In this document: piece by piece, positions 7,893 to 16,926 of the stretch
How positions within the stretch are numbered: position 1 is the first letter of the stretch
Layout of the letters: every line of letters starts with the position of its first letter
DNA from: UBA1413 sp964461455
GTDB taxonomy: Bacteria; Bacteroidota; Bacteroidia; Bacteroidales; Prolixibacteraceae
Reading direction: 5' to 3'
DNA length: 38,478 nucleotides
Assembly: GCA_964461455.1 (NCBI GenBank)
Contig: CAYWUJ010000023.1
Span: forward strand, 1-38,478
The notes under the pieces: generated by a model
Database searches by the model: none
The model's input: only the letters and a program-made list of their open reading frames with translations
Told to the model about the DNA's origin: nothing
Program-made: the position numbers and the translations under genes

Positions 7893-9857
7893 TCACGCCC
7901 CGTGAGGGCCTTCCGGCCAGCGGGCCAGAAGCATCATGCATAGTGGGGCCACCGTCACACTCCCTCCTTCAATGGTTTCTCTTCCTTCCTCGTCGATCAG
8001 GTCACCTGAGGCAATGATGCGGAAGCGGCCGGCAGGCACGGTGATGATGACTTCCTCCCTGTTCCCGTTGAAAATGACAATGGCCTGTTCCCAGGTGTCG
8101 CCCGTGTTTTTCCCCTTGAGGCAGTAGGTGACCACCCCTACCGTGTATTCAATGCAGAAGTTGAGATTTTTCCTGATCATTTCGGCCTGGGTCATGCGGA
8201 AGATGGGATGGTTTTTCCGGAGTCTGATCAGGTTGATATAATAGTCGTTTACATCGGCAAAGCTGTTTCTGTTTGACCAGTCGAGGCGGTTGATGATATC
8301 GGGTGACTTGTAGGAGTTGCCGTGTCCCCCTTTGGAACGGCAGAATTCCATTCCCGAATGGAGGAAGGGAACTCCCTGCGAGGTCAGGAGGATGGCTCCG
8401 GCGAGTTTCACCCTTTTGCGGAGTTCTTCCCCCGATGCCTCAGGGAGGCTGATTCTCAGCTTGTCGAAGAGGGTGTGGTTGTCGTGACAGGAGACATAAT
8501 TGATGCACTGTGCCGGTTCGGCAGCCCAGGGCTCCTGGGAACTCTCCACATAACTGTAGACGATCTGGGGATGCCAGGTGGCCGCCACAATCCCGAATTT
8601 CACAGCCTCCTCCCGAAGGGCCCGTCCGCTGATAAAACCCAGGCTGGCCTTATGCCCGTGGTTTCCCTTCAGGGCATCACGCATGTCATCACAAAATGCG
8701 GCAATCCCCGGAAGATGGGTGATGTTCCTTTTCACTGCCCGGCGATATTCAGGCATGGGACTCGGCCCTCCTGTCCATCCCTCACCATACAGGAAAATCG
8801 CCGGATCCTTCTTGTCAATCTCATACCTGATATGCCGGATGGTCTCATTGTCGAAAATGCCCATCAGGTCAAACCGGAATCCGTCGACATGGTACTCCCT
8901 GATCCAGTATTTCAGGGAGTCAATAATGAATTTCCGCACCATGAAGCGTTCTGTGGCGATTTCATTGCCGCATCCCGAACCATTGGAAAAGGAACCGTCA
9001 GGGTTCTGACGATAGTAATACCCCGGAACGGTTTGGTTAAAGACCGACCCTTTGGTCAGCCAGGTGTGGTTATAGACCACATCGAGAATCACCCCGATGC
9101 CCTGGTCATGCAACGACTTAATCAGCATTTTGAGTTCCCTGATCCTGACACTTCCATCATAAGGATCGGTGGCATAGGAGCCCTCCGGGGCATTATAATT
9201 CTGGGGGTCATAACCCCAGTTATATTTCAGCAGGGGAAACTCGTCATCCACGGTCTGGAAATCATTGACCGGCAGCAGGTGGACATGCGTGATGCCCAGT
9301 TCCTTCAGATAGGAGAGCCCGGTGGTTTCTCCCGTGGGTGCTGAGGTGTTCTCCTCGGTGAAACCCAGGTATTTCCCTTTATGGGAGATTCCTGATTCCG
9401 GGGCGATGGAGAAATCACGGACGTGGGTTTCGTAGATGATCCAATCGGTGAAGGATTTCAGGCGGGGTCCCCTGTCGTTTTCCCATCCCGGAGGGTTGGT
9501 GCTCTCCAGGTCGACGACCATACCCCGGTGACCGTTGACGCCCACGGCACGGGCATAGGGGTCGGGGACTTCATGGAGCCACTCCCCGTCGTTGACCTGA
9601 AAGGTGTAAAAGATACCCGTGAGGTCATCAGCGTCCTCATAAAGCCAGGTTCCTGCCGCGGAGCGCTCCATGGCGATGACCCTGAAAGGCCTTCCTCCCT
9701 TCCCAGCGTAGAAGAGACGGAGGTCGACCATGCGCGCCGTGGGTGCCCATAACCGGAAACGGCTCTTTCCCCCGTGGCGGGTCACCCCCATATCCTTCCC
9801 GGAATAATGGGGATACGTCGAAAAATCAATATGGTTGAAATGCCAGTTCCTCATCAA
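7893..9857 (-). CDS. pulA: Type I pullulanase (GH13)
   Basis: The 654-residue protein is a debranching enzyme that cuts alpha-1,6 bonds in pullulan, glycogen or starch-derived dextrins. An N-terminal CBM48-like beta domain (about 22-125) precedes the GH13 barrel. The type I pullulanase signature YNWGYDP is at 212-218. GH13 conserved regions are DVVYNH (259-264), GFRFDLMG with nucleophile D330, YGEGW with acid/base E359, and SCHDNH with D459. No signal peptide is seen, so it should act in the cytoplasm on imported or stored glucans. Its start overlaps the stop of the upstream small membrane protein gene by 4 bp (ATGA), suggesting coupled translation. It converges on the alanine-dehydrogenase-like gene with 47 bp between stops. 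Confidence 0.95.
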   Translation of the reverse strand: MMRNWHFNHIDFSTYPHYSGKDMGVTRHGGKSRFRLWAPTARMVDLRLFYAGKGGRPFRVIAMERSAAGTWLYEDADDLTGIFYTFQVNDGEWLHEVPDPYARAVGVNGHRGMVVDLESTNPPGWENDRGPRLKSFTDWIIYETHVRDFSIAPESGISHKGKYLGFTEENTSAPTGETTGLSYLKELGITHVHLLPVNDFQTVDDEFPLLKYNWGYDPQNYNAPEGSYATDPYDGSVRIRELKMLIKSLHDQGIGVILDVVYNHTWLTKGSVFNQTVPGYYYRQNPDGSFSNGSGCGNEIATERFMVRKFIIDSLKYWIREYHVDGFRFDLMGIFDNETIRHIRYEIDKKDPAIFLYGEGWTGGPSPMPEYRRAVKRNITHLPGIAAFCDDMRDALKGNHGHKASLGFISGRALREEAVKFGIVAATWHPQIVYSYVESSQEPWAAEPAQCINYVSCHDNHTLFDKLRISLPEASGEELRKRVKLAGAILLTSQGVPFLHSGMEFCRSKGGHGNSYKSPDIINRLDWSNRNSFADVNDYYINLIRLRKNHPIFRMTQAEMIRKNLNFCIEYTVGVVTYCLKGKNTGDTWEQAIVIFNGNREEVIITVPAGRFRIIASGDLIDEEGRETIEGGSVTVAPLCMMLLARWPEGPHGA

Positions 9858-10402
9858 CGCAACAGGGTTTTTCGGAGCATTACACTTTGGGAGACTCCGC
9901 GGGTACTGCCCACTTCATTCACCATGACCGTCACCCTGGGAAATCTTTTCAGTCTCTTGTCGTGACGGTAAAAGGGGGCCAGGTCAATGGTGAGTTCATG
10001 GGTCTTCCCCGGTTCCAGAAGTAACGGATAAAAGTGGTAACTGCTGGTCCCCTTAAGCCGGAAATTCCTTTTCAGCCATATATTGCTGAATGTCAGCAGC
10101 GGGCGGTCGAGGTCAAGATCGGCATTTCCGCTGTTGGTCACCTTGAGAATCAGGGTGTCGGGGTAATAGAGCCTGTTTTTTTCAAGTGCGACGGTATATT
10201 TTTTCCTGTTGTATCGTTTTTGTTTTCCGGTGGGTGTCTTTCCCCGGTTACGGAGCCAGTTCACAAAGAAATAGATGCCTGTGGGAATGGCCAGGGTCAG
10301 GAGTATGCCCGCGACGGCATAACCGTCGGGCCCCTTGACGTTGACGGCAGACGCCGTCAGGGGAACGAGCAGCAGGAGAGTCATCTGTAAAAAAAGCTTC
10401 AT
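9854..10402 (-). CDS. Small exported membrane protein of unknown function
   Basis: I do not recognise a family. From the Met at 10402 the product is 182 residues: a signal-peptide-like start (KLFLQMTLLLLVPLTASA), a membrane segment (about AVAGILLTLAIPTGIYFFVNWL), a basic stretch, then about 120 residues that look like a beta-sandwich (alternating hydrophobic strands, with LILKVTNSGNADLDLDRP as in adhesion- or Ig-like folds). A Met six codons upstream (10420) is possible but would put four extra residues and a Phe-rich start before the signal core. It lies 54 bp after hypD and overlaps pulA by 4 bp, so it belongs to that transcript. A link to glucan or hydroxyproline use is only guessed from position. 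Confidence 0.75.
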   Translation of the reverse strand: MKLFLQMTLLLLVPLTASAVNVKGPDGYAVAGILLTLAIPTGIYFFVNWLRNRGKTPTGKQKRYNRKKYTVALEKNRLYYPDTLILKVTNSGNADLDLDRPLLTFSNIWLKRNFRLKGTSSYHFYPLLLEPGKTHELTIDLAPFYRHDKRLKRFPRVTVMVNEVGSTRGVSQSVMLRKTLLR

Positions 10403-10456
10403 GCTGAAAAATTTGTGCAAACATAGTGATTCTGGCAGGAATTTCCCGCTCCGGAA

Positions 10457-12847
10457 TCAAAGGGTCCCGTGTTCGGTACGATGGATGATCTCCTCCTGGA
10501 GATCCTCTCCCAGGTCGTTGAAATAGTCGCTGTATCCGGCCACCCTGACGATGAGGTCGCGGTATTTTTCAGGGTGTTTCCGGGCGGCGCGCAGGGTGGC
10601 GGCATCGACGACATTGAACTGGATATGGTGGCCGTCCATCCTGAAATAGCTCCGCACCAGGGATGACACCTTCCTGATGGCCTCGTCATCGCTGAAAAAG
10701 GAAGGCGAGAATTTCTGGTTGAGCAGGGTTCCTCCGGTGCGGAGGTGGTCGATTTTGGCTGCTGAGCGGATGACTGCCGAGGGACCCCGGGTGTCGGCAC
10801 CCTGGACGGGTGATATCCCCTCGGAGACCGGCTGCCCGGCTTTTCTCCCGTCGGCACTGGCCCCCAGAACACTCCCGAAATAGATGTGGCAGGTGGTAGG
10901 CAGCAGGTTGATCCGGTAGGCGGCACCCCGCGGCGAGTGGTGGCCGTTCACCGCCTGGTAGTAAACCTCAAATACATCAGACAACTGCCGGTCGGCTTCC
11001 GGGTCGTCGTTTCCATATTTGGGCATTTTGTAAACCAACCGGTACCGCCAATCCTCATGCCCTTCGAAGTCGGCATCCAGGATTTCCAGAAGCCCCGGCA
11101 GGGGAAGCTCCTGCTCCTCAAATACCGCTTTTTTGATGGCGGTGAGGCTGTCGGTGACGGTTCCCAGTCCCACCCCCTGAATGTAATTGGTGTTGTAACG
11201 GGCTCCCCCGCAGATGTAATCGGTACCGCGGGCCACACAGTCGTCGATCACCAGCGAGAGAAAAGGCGTGGGAATATGCTCCATGAAAATCGATTCGATG
11301 ATGTTGCTTCCCCTCACCTTGACGGCCACGAAATGGTCTACCTGCTTCCGGAAGGCTTCCAGCAGCTCCCCGTAGGAGGTGAAGCCTCCGGGGTCGCCGG
11401 TGGCCAGGCCGGTCTGTTTTCCCGTGCGGGGGTCCTTCCCGTTGTGCAGGGTAAGTTCCAGGATTTTGGGAAGGTTGAAATAGCCTGTGAGGATATAGCT
11501 CTCGGTGCCGAAGGCGCCGCTCTCCACGCATCCGCTGGCTCCTCCGTTGCGGGCATCGGCAATGTCCTTGCCCTGGCGCGTCAGCTCCTGGATGATGGCG
11601 TCGGTGTTGAAAACCGACGGCTGCCCGTAACCGGTTTTGATGATTTTCATGGCCCTGTCGATAAACCGGTCGGGATTTTTCTTGCTCAGCTGGACCATTG
11701 AGCTGGGTTGCAGCAGGCGCATCTCCTCAATAACGTCGAGGAGCATATAGCTCATCTCGTTCACCCCGTCGGAGCCGTCTTCCCTGACTCCTCCCACGTT
11801 GATGAGGGCAAAGTCGGTATAGGTGTTACTTTCGAGGGCGGTGATCCCCACTTTCGGGGGGGCCGGGTGGTTGTTGAATTTGATCCAGAACGACTGGAGC
11901 AGTTCCATGGCCTCCTCGCGGGTGAGGGTTCCCCGGCTCACCTCCTTCTCATAAAAGGGGGCCAGGTGCTGGTCGAGGCGCCCGGGGTTGAAGCTGTCCC
12001 ACGGGTTGAGTTCGGTGATGACACCCAGGTGGACAAACCAGTAATACTGGAGAGCTTCGTGGAACGTTTCCGGGGCGTGGGCGGGGACCCTGCGGCAGAC
12101 CGCGGCCATCAGCGTGAGCTCCCGGGCCCGTACAGGATCGCTTTCCCCGGCGGCCAGCTCCTCAAGACGGGAGGCATGGCGCCCGGCATACATGATCAGG
12201 GCTTCCGCGGCAATGCGCATGGCCTTCAGCTCCTCATGCCGGGAATAGGCCTTCCTCTCCTTCCGGAAGTCCAGCGCTGCCAGGGCCTGGTCGATATCGC
12301 CGATGATGTCGAGCATCCCCTTGCGATAAATCTTTCCCCCGGCAACGGTATGCCCGGGAGCCCTCTGCTCCATGAATTCCGTGAAAATACCCGCATCATA
12401 GGCCTCCTTCCACTCAGGAGCCATGGCCGCCATGATCCTGTCACGGTTCGACCGCCCCTTCCAGAAGGGAATGATCTCCTCCTCAAAAGCCTTGCGCGTG
12501 GCCTCATCGACCCGGAACCACACCTTTTCACGGCTGTTCAGGATCTCCAGGTCTTCCGGCGAATGTACGTTGATTTCGGGATAAGTGGGGGTCGCCTTGG
12601 GTGCAGGTCCCCTTTCCCCGACGATCAGTTCCCCGTTGTTGATGCATATCTCCTTGTTTTCCAGAATGTAACGAAAGGCATGGGCCCGCTGTACCGGCAC
12701 CGATGCGCCGAAAGAGAGGTGATCACGGTAAAACCGGGTGACCAGCAATCCCCGCTCGGCAGTAATACGCGGCTCTGCCTGCAAACTCTCTTCCCTCAGT
12801 CTTTTGATCCTTGGCGTCATCATATGGATGTCTGTTTTTTTTTGCAC
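10457..12847 (-). CDS. hypD: Glycyl radical trans-4-hydroxy-L-proline dehydratase
   Basis: The 796-residue glycyl radical enzyme removes water from trans-4-hydroxy-L-proline to give pyrroline-5-carboxylate, strictly without oxygen. The radical glycine is G771 in RVAGYSDYF and the thiyl cysteine is C440 in GCVE, with E442. Compared by memory with the Clostridioides difficile enzyme, every residue I recall from its active site keeps its place with a constant +6 offset: F158, S340, F346, Y456 and T651. This sets it apart from pyruvate formate-lyase, choline lyase and glycerol dehydratase. The activase gene lies 27 bp upstream. A pyrroline-5-carboxylate reductase (proC), often adjacent, is not in the window. 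Start may instead be Met9 or Met10. This HypD is unrelated to the hydrogenase-maturation protein of the same name. Confidence 0.92.
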   Translation of the reverse strand: MQKKTDIHMMTPRIKRLREESLQAEPRITAERGLLVTRFYRDHLSFGASVPVQRAHAFRYILENKEICINNGELIVGERGPAPKATPTYPEINVHSPEDLEILNSREKVWFRVDEATRKAFEEEIIPFWKGRSNRDRIMAAMAPEWKEAYDAGIFTEFMEQRAPGHTVAGGKIYRKGMLDIIGDIDQALAALDFRKERKAYSRHEELKAMRIAAEALIMYAGRHASRLEELAAGESDPVRARELTLMAAVCRRVPAHAPETFHEALQYYWFVHLGVITELNPWDSFNPGRLDQHLAPFYEKEVSRGTLTREEAMELLQSFWIKFNNHPAPPKVGITALESNTYTDFALINVGGVREDGSDGVNEMSYMLLDVIEEMRLLQPSSMVQLSKKNPDRFIDRAMKIIKTGYGQPSVFNTDAIIQELTRQGKDIADARNGGASGCVESGAFGTESYILTGYFNLPKILELTLHNGKDPRTGKQTGLATGDPGGFTSYGELLEAFRKQVDHFVAVKVRGSNIIESIFMEHIPTPFLSLVIDDCVARGTDYICGGARYNTNYIQGVGLGTVTDSLTAIKKAVFEEQELPLPGLLEILDADFEGHEDWRYRLVYKMPKYGNDDPEADRQLSDVFEVYYQAVNGHHSPRGAAYRINLLPTTCHIYFGSVLGASADGRKAGQPVSEGISPVQGADTRGPSAVIRSAAKIDHLRTGGTLLNQKFSPSFFSDDEAIRKVSSLVRSYFRMDGHHIQFNVVDAATLRAARKHPEKYRDLIVRVAGYSDYFNDLGEDLQEEIIHRTEHGTL

Positions 12848-12874
12848 TTCTGATGTTGTATGTTATTTCCGGAA

Positions 12875-13675
12875 CTAGCCTCCCTTTTTGACCCTGAAGC
12901 CTTTCTCCCGGAAGAGGGCGGCGATTTCCTCCACCTCGTGTGCCGAAGGTTCGGCTTCCGGCGCAGGCATGTCGCAACGGATGCCGAGTTTCTGGTATTT
13001 ATGGACCCCGGTGCGATGATAAGGAAGCAGGTCGACCTGATCGACCACCCCGGCATAAGGTGCCAGAAAATCAAGGGTTTCCCTGATGTTTCCGGGGGTC
13101 GCTGACATCTCCCTGACCAGGGGGATCCTCACCCTGATGCTGTTCCCCTGGTCTGCCAGCCACCTGAAGTTGGCCAGGATCATGACGTTGGAGAGCCCTG
13201 TGGTGCGGCGGTGGATCGCTTCGTCGATCACCTTGATGTCGAAGAGAAAGAGGGAGGTCAGGGGGGCGACGATGGCCAGGTCGCCGCGGATGGCATAGCC
13301 CGAGGTGTCCACGGCAGTATGGAATCCCTCCTCCCTGCAGGCCGTCAGCAGTTCGGCCAGAAATGCCGCCTGCATCAGGGGCTCTCCCCCCGAGAAGGTC
13401 ACCCCGCCGCCACTCTCTTCCATGATCAGCCTTTCTTTGGTGACTTCCGCCATCACCTCACCGCAGGTCACCCGCCGCCCCGAGACCTCCCTTTCGGTGA
13501 ATTCCCGGCCGTCAAAGGGAATTTTCCGTTCGGTACAGCAGGGCTCAGGATCCCGGCCTTCCGGATTGTGGCACCAGCGGCAGTGAAGGGGACACCCCTT
13601 CAGAAATACCGTGGTCCGTATTCCCGGTCCGTCGTGGACGGCAAAACGCTTGATATCAAAAATGGTTCCCGGCAT
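12875..13675 (-). CDS. Radical SAM activase for the glycyl radical enzyme
   Basis: The 266-residue protein is a glycyl radical enzyme activase: a radical SAM enzyme that uses S-adenosylmethionine and a [4Fe-4S] cluster to form the glycine radical, here on the adjacent HypD. The cluster motif CxxxCxxC is C28, C32, C35 (GCPLHCRWCHNPEG), the SAM-binding FSGGEP is at 94-99, and the family start IKRFAVHDGPGIRTTVF is present. Start 13675 is chosen because that conserved start follows at once; an open frame extends 18 codons further. The segment after the cluster motif (residues 37-75) is short and has only CC at 46-47 and C71, so the two extra ferredoxin-type clusters found in many such activases are absent. 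Confidence 0.94.
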   Translation of the reverse strand: MPGTIFDIKRFAVHDGPGIRTTVFLKGCPLHCRWCHNPEGRDPEPCCTERKIPFDGREFTEREVSGRRVTCGEVMAEVTKERLIMEESGGGVTFSGGEPLMQAAFLAELLTACREEGFHTAVDTSGYAIRGDLAIVAPLTSLFLFDIKVIDEAIHRRTTGLSNVMILANFRWLADQGNSIRVRIPLVREMSATPGNIRETLDFLAPYAGVVDQVDLLPYHRTGVHKYQKLGIRCDMPAPEAEPSAHEVEEIAALFREKGFRVKKGG

Positions 13676-13785
13676 GGTGATTTTATCAGGGAGAAGGTGT
13701 AAAAATAGGAAATTCCCCGGCAAGGTCATCCATCCGGCACACCTATAATAATTGTTAAAGCCTCCCTGATTTCTGGTGATTTCCC

Positions 13786-13793
13786 TATCTTTG
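13786..13793 (+). promoter_or_regulatory. Bacteroidetes -7 element for dut
   Basis: TATCTTTG is an exact TAnnTTTG match 20 bp before the dut start, which leaves a very short 5' leader. No good TTTG box lies at the usual distance. It probably drives the whole dut to EnvC-like operon. Confidence 0.5.
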
Positions 13794-13813
13794 CGCCTTT
13801 TACAGATGATTCT

Positions 13814-14248
13814 ATGGAAGTTAAGATCGTCAACCGGTCGGGCAATGCTTTGCCGGCATACAGTACTCCCCTTTCGGCAGGAATGGATCTGAGGGCGTTT
13901 CTGGAAGAGGAGGTGGTGTTGAAACCTCTCGAGAGAAAGTTGATTCCTACCGGTTTATATGTGGAAATTCCCGGGGGATATGAGGCGCAGATCAGACCAC
14001 GCAGCGGCCTGGCCCTTAAGAAGGGAATTACCGTGCTGAACACTCCCGGGACCATTGACGCTGACTACCGGGGTGAGATTTGCGTGATCCTGGTCAACCT
14101 CTCTTCCGAGGAGTTCACCGTGCGCAACGGTGACCGTATTTGCCAGATGGTGGTGGCCTCGCATGCCCGGGTGGAATGGCAGCTGACCGAACAGCTGGAG
14201 TCCACGGCCCGCGGTGAGGGAGGATTCGGCCATACCGGGAAAAATTGA
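13814..14248 (+). CDS. dut: Deoxyuridine 5'-triphosphate nucleotidohydrolase (dUTPase)
   Basis: The 144-residue protein hydrolyses dUTP to dUMP and diphosphate, keeping uracil out of DNA and feeding dTMP synthesis. All five trimeric dUTPase motifs are present in order: AGMDLRA (22-28), RPRSGLALK (61-69), NTPGTIDADYRGEI (76-89, with the catalytic aspartate D82 or D84), GDRICQMVV (107-114) and the glycine-rich RGEGGFGHTGK at the C-terminus (133-143). It is the first gene of a four-gene envelope operon, which is a common arrangement in Bacteroidetes. It is divergent from the HypD activase gene with 138 bp between. Confidence 0.97.
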   Translation: MEVKIVNRSGNALPAYSTPLSAGMDLRAFLEEEVVLKPLERKLIPTGLYVEIPGGYEAQIRPRSGLALKKGITVLNTPGTIDADYRGEICVILVNLSSEEFTVRNGDRICQMVVASHARVEWQLTEQLESTARGEGGFGHTGKN

Positions 14249-14285
14249 AAATGAGGTTCCGGCCGTTCCGGGAAAAGGTGAAAAA

Positions 14286-16034
14286 ATGAAGACAAAATTT
14301 ATCTGGATAATCCTCCTGATGTCAGGAATGGCTGTTTCCTGTTCTGCCCCGCGGAAGGCTACGGTGGATGTGCCGCAGGAGGGGACTCCGCAACTCCCTC
14401 TTTCCGGAGAGAAGAACAAAGAGTTTGAGTATCTCTTTATCGAGGCGCTGAAGCAGAAAATGGTGGGCAATCCGCAAAAGGCGGTGTCGTTGTTGTCGGC
14501 ATGTCTCGAAATCGATCCCAACTCTTCGGCTGCCATGTACGAGCTGGCCAACCTGCATCTGATGAACAACGACCTCACCAGTGCTTCCCTGCTTCTGGAA
14601 AAGGCCATATCGGTCAATTCGGGGAATAAGTGGTACCAGCTGCTGCTGGCCCGCATTTACCAGCAGACGGGCAGGAATGCCGAGGCTGCCGGGCTCTTCG
14701 ACCAGCTGTCGAAAATGGAACCCGACCGCGAGGAGTACCTCTACATGAAAGCCATGGAGCTGGGCAGGGCCAAAAAGGTGGACGAAGCCCTGAAGGCCTT
14801 CGCTGACCTGGAGAAAAAGACAGGCATCAACGACCAGATTTCCATGGCCCGTCAGGATTTGCTCATGGAGGCCGGCCGCGTGAAGGAGGCCTTCGCGGAA
14901 GTGCAGCGCCTGATCGCCTCCAACCCCTCCGATGCCCGCTATTACGGATTACTGGCCGACCTCTACAAGGAACAGGGCGACCGTGATAACGCCCTCAAAA
15001 ACTACCTGAAAATCCTGGAACTCGACCCCGCCAACGGCTTTGTCAATTTCTCCCTGGCCTCCTTTTACCTGGCCGGCGGCGATACCGCCAGGGCCTGGAA
15101 TTATACCCTCGACGGCTTCAGAAGCGACGGGGTGGACCTGGATACCAAACTGCAACTCTACCTCCTTCATACCGGGCCCAATGCCGAAATGCCCCTTCGC
15201 CCCGAACAGAATGAGGAACTGATCATCCTTCTGGCCGAAAAACACCCCGACGATTACCGGATCACCTCCCTCTTTGCCGAGTACCTCATCCGTAATGAAC
15301 GCCCCCGGGAAGCCCGCGATCAGCTGCTCAAAGTAATCGATAGCGGAGTGAGCGATTTTGCCCTGTGGGAACAGATCCTTTATCTCGATAATGACCTGCA
15401 GGACTGGCAGGCTTTGTATGACCACGGGCAGCGTGCCCTGGACCTCTATCCCAACCAGGCGCAGTTTTACTTCTTCCAGGCCATCGGCGCCCTTCAGCTG
15501 TCCCGCTATGACGATGCCGCCGGTATCGTGGATGAGGGTCTGAATTACGTGGTCGATAATAAGTTCCTGCAGGGACAGATGATTTTCCTCAAGGGTGAGG
15601 CCCTCTACAAACTGAATAAGCCCGACGAAGCTTTTGCCATCTTCGACCAGGCCCTGACCCTTGACGCCGAGAACTTTATCGCCATGAACAATTATGCCTA
15701 TTACCTCTCCCTGGCCAACAGGGACCTGGAAAAGGCCGAAAGACTGAGCGGCCGCGTCATCGAACGCTTTCCCGATAACGCTACCTATCTCGATACCTAT
15801 GCCTGGGTACTCTTCAAAAAGAAAAATTACGCCCTGGCACGGTTTTACATGGAGACCGCCCTGTCACACTCCGAAGAACAGAATGCCACCCTCATTGAGC
15901 ATTACGGCGATATCCTGATCATGATCGGAAATACCGAAGAAGCCCTCAAAAACTGGGAGAAGGCACTCGAGTTGGGGTCGGAATCGCCCACCCTGAAACA
16001 GAAAATCAAAGAGAAAAGATTCATAGAAGAATAA
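14286..16034 (+). CDS. TPR-repeat lipoprotein
   Basis: The 582-residue protein starts with a lipoprotein signal (MKTKFIWIILLMSGMAVSC; lipobox cysteine at residue 19), so it should be lipid-anchored, most likely at the outer membrane. The rest is a long array of tetratricopeptide repeats, with typical pairs such as NALKNYLKILELDPANGFVN and EEALKNWEKALELGSESP, which make protein-binding superhelices. Start 14286 is chosen because it gives the lipobox; the frame is open further back into dut. It follows dut by 37 bp and precedes the DUF4292 gene by 6 bp. A scaffold role in envelope assembly is inferred from repeats and neighbours; no partner can be named. Confidence 0.88.
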   Translation: MKTKFIWIILLMSGMAVSCSAPRKATVDVPQEGTPQLPLSGEKNKEFEYLFIEALKQKMVGNPQKAVSLLSACLEIDPNSSAAMYELANLHLMNNDLTSASLLLEKAISVNSGNKWYQLLLARIYQQTGRNAEAAGLFDQLSKMEPDREEYLYMKAMELGRAKKVDEALKAFADLEKKTGINDQISMARQDLLMEAGRVKEAFAEVQRLIASNPSDARYYGLLADLYKEQGDRDNALKNYLKILELDPANGFVNFSLASFYLAGGDTARAWNYTLDGFRSDGVDLDTKLQLYLLHTGPNAEMPLRPEQNEELIILLAEKHPDDYRITSLFAEYLIRNERPREARDQLLKVIDSGVSDFALWEQILYLDNDLQDWQALYDHGQRALDLYPNQAQFYFFQAIGALQLSRYDDAAGIVDEGLNYVVDNKFLQGQMIFLKGEALYKLNKPDEAFAIFDQALTLDAENFIAMNNYAYYLSLANRDLEKAERLSGRVIERFPDNATYLDTYAWVLFKKKNYALARFYMETALSHSEEQNATLIEHYGDILIMIGNTEEALKNWEKALELGSESPTLKQKIKEKRFIEE

Positions 16035-16040
16035 CGGACC

Positions 16041-16922
16041 ATGGCCCTGCACCGCCCTTTTCTGCTTATTTCCCTGCTGGTGACGGTCGTTGCCGGGTTA
16101 TTACATTCCTGCAAGACCGCCGAAAAGCTGCCTGCCGAAAAGATCAGGCCCGTCAGTGCCGTCAGGCTCTATAAAAAGGCCCTCGACAACAGTTTTGACT
16201 ACCATCATTTCAGCATCCGGAGAATCAACGTTCAGGTCGATAACGGGGAGACCCGGACCACCTTTCGTGCGGGCCTCGAGGCCATCAGGGGGGAGTCGCT
16301 CCTTTTTTCGGTCTCCAAGCTCAACCTTCTCGTGGCACGGGTGTGGCTTACCCCCGACAGCGTCACCTATGTCAACTATTTCGAGAGATCGTGGTATGCC
16401 GGCGGATATGAACCCTTCAGCCGCATGCTGGGACTCCCAGTCGACTTCCAGAGTGTTCAGGCCATTATCTCCGCAAATATCTTCTCCCTTTTCGACAACA
16501 CCCGCGAATTGCGCGAATACTCGACACGCATCGAGGAGGGTATGTACGTCCTGGAACCCCAGGAGCAGGAAAAACTAACCCGCCTCCTGGAAAAAGGGAG
16601 GGAGGAACGCGCCGGAAGAACCATGAAACGCCTCGGGGAAGAGGAAACCAGGGTGGTGCAGACCTTTTTCTTTGATCCCAAACTGGTGGTGATCAGAAAA
16701 ATGAGGCTTGAAGAGAAGCGCACACCCCGGGTGGCCGAAATGCGATTCGGCGATTATGAAAATATCGGCGGGAAGTATTATCCGGCCGCCATCGACCTGG
16801 AGGTCATCACCCCGGAGAGCCGCCTGGCCCTCAGCGCAAGAATGAGCGGGTTTTCAACAGAGAACAGTGAATTTGTTCCCCTGAAGATTCCTGAGAAATA
16901 TCAAAGGGTTTCCTTAAATTAG
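16041..16922 (+). CDS. DUF4292 lipoprotein
   Basis: The 293-residue product has a signal sequence ending in LLHSC, with C24 as the likely lipidated residue, followed by a mostly beta protein of the DUF4292 family. The LLFSVSKLNLLVARVWLTPDSV and late GGKYYPAAIDLEV segments suggest a LolB/LolA-like half barrel that could hold lipid or lipoprotein. That resemblance is from fold knowledge of the family, not proven here. It sits between the TPR lipoprotein (6 bp) and the EnvC-like gene (4 bp), tight spacing that fits translational coupling and a shared envelope job. Confidence 0.85.
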   Translation: MALHRPFLLISLLVTVVAGLLHSCKTAEKLPAEKIRPVSAVRLYKKALDNSFDYHHFSIRRINVQVDNGETRTTFRAGLEAIRGESLLFSVSKLNLLVARVWLTPDSVTYVNYFERSWYAGGYEPFSRMLGLPVDFQSVQAIISANIFSLFDNTRELREYSTRIEEGMYVLEPQEQEKLTRLLEKGREERAGRTMKRLGEEETRVVQTFFFDPKLVVIRKMRLEEKRTPRVAEMRFGDYENIGGKYYPAAIDLEVITPESRLALSARMSGFSTENSEFVPLKIPEKYQRVSLN

Positions 16923-16926
16923 GGGC

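Noticed and set aside
8322..9344. 340-codon open frame on the plus strand inside pulA
   Set aside because: Lies opposite the GH13 catalytic motifs; no recognisable domain.
11708..12853. 381-codon open frame on the plus strand inside hypD
   Set aside because: It is antisense to a well-conserved gene, its translation matches no family pattern I know, and GC-rich codon use in hypD leaves the opposite strand open by chance.
14214..14285. Upstream extension of the TPR lipoprotein
   Set aside because: It overlaps dut and would bury the lipoprotein signal.
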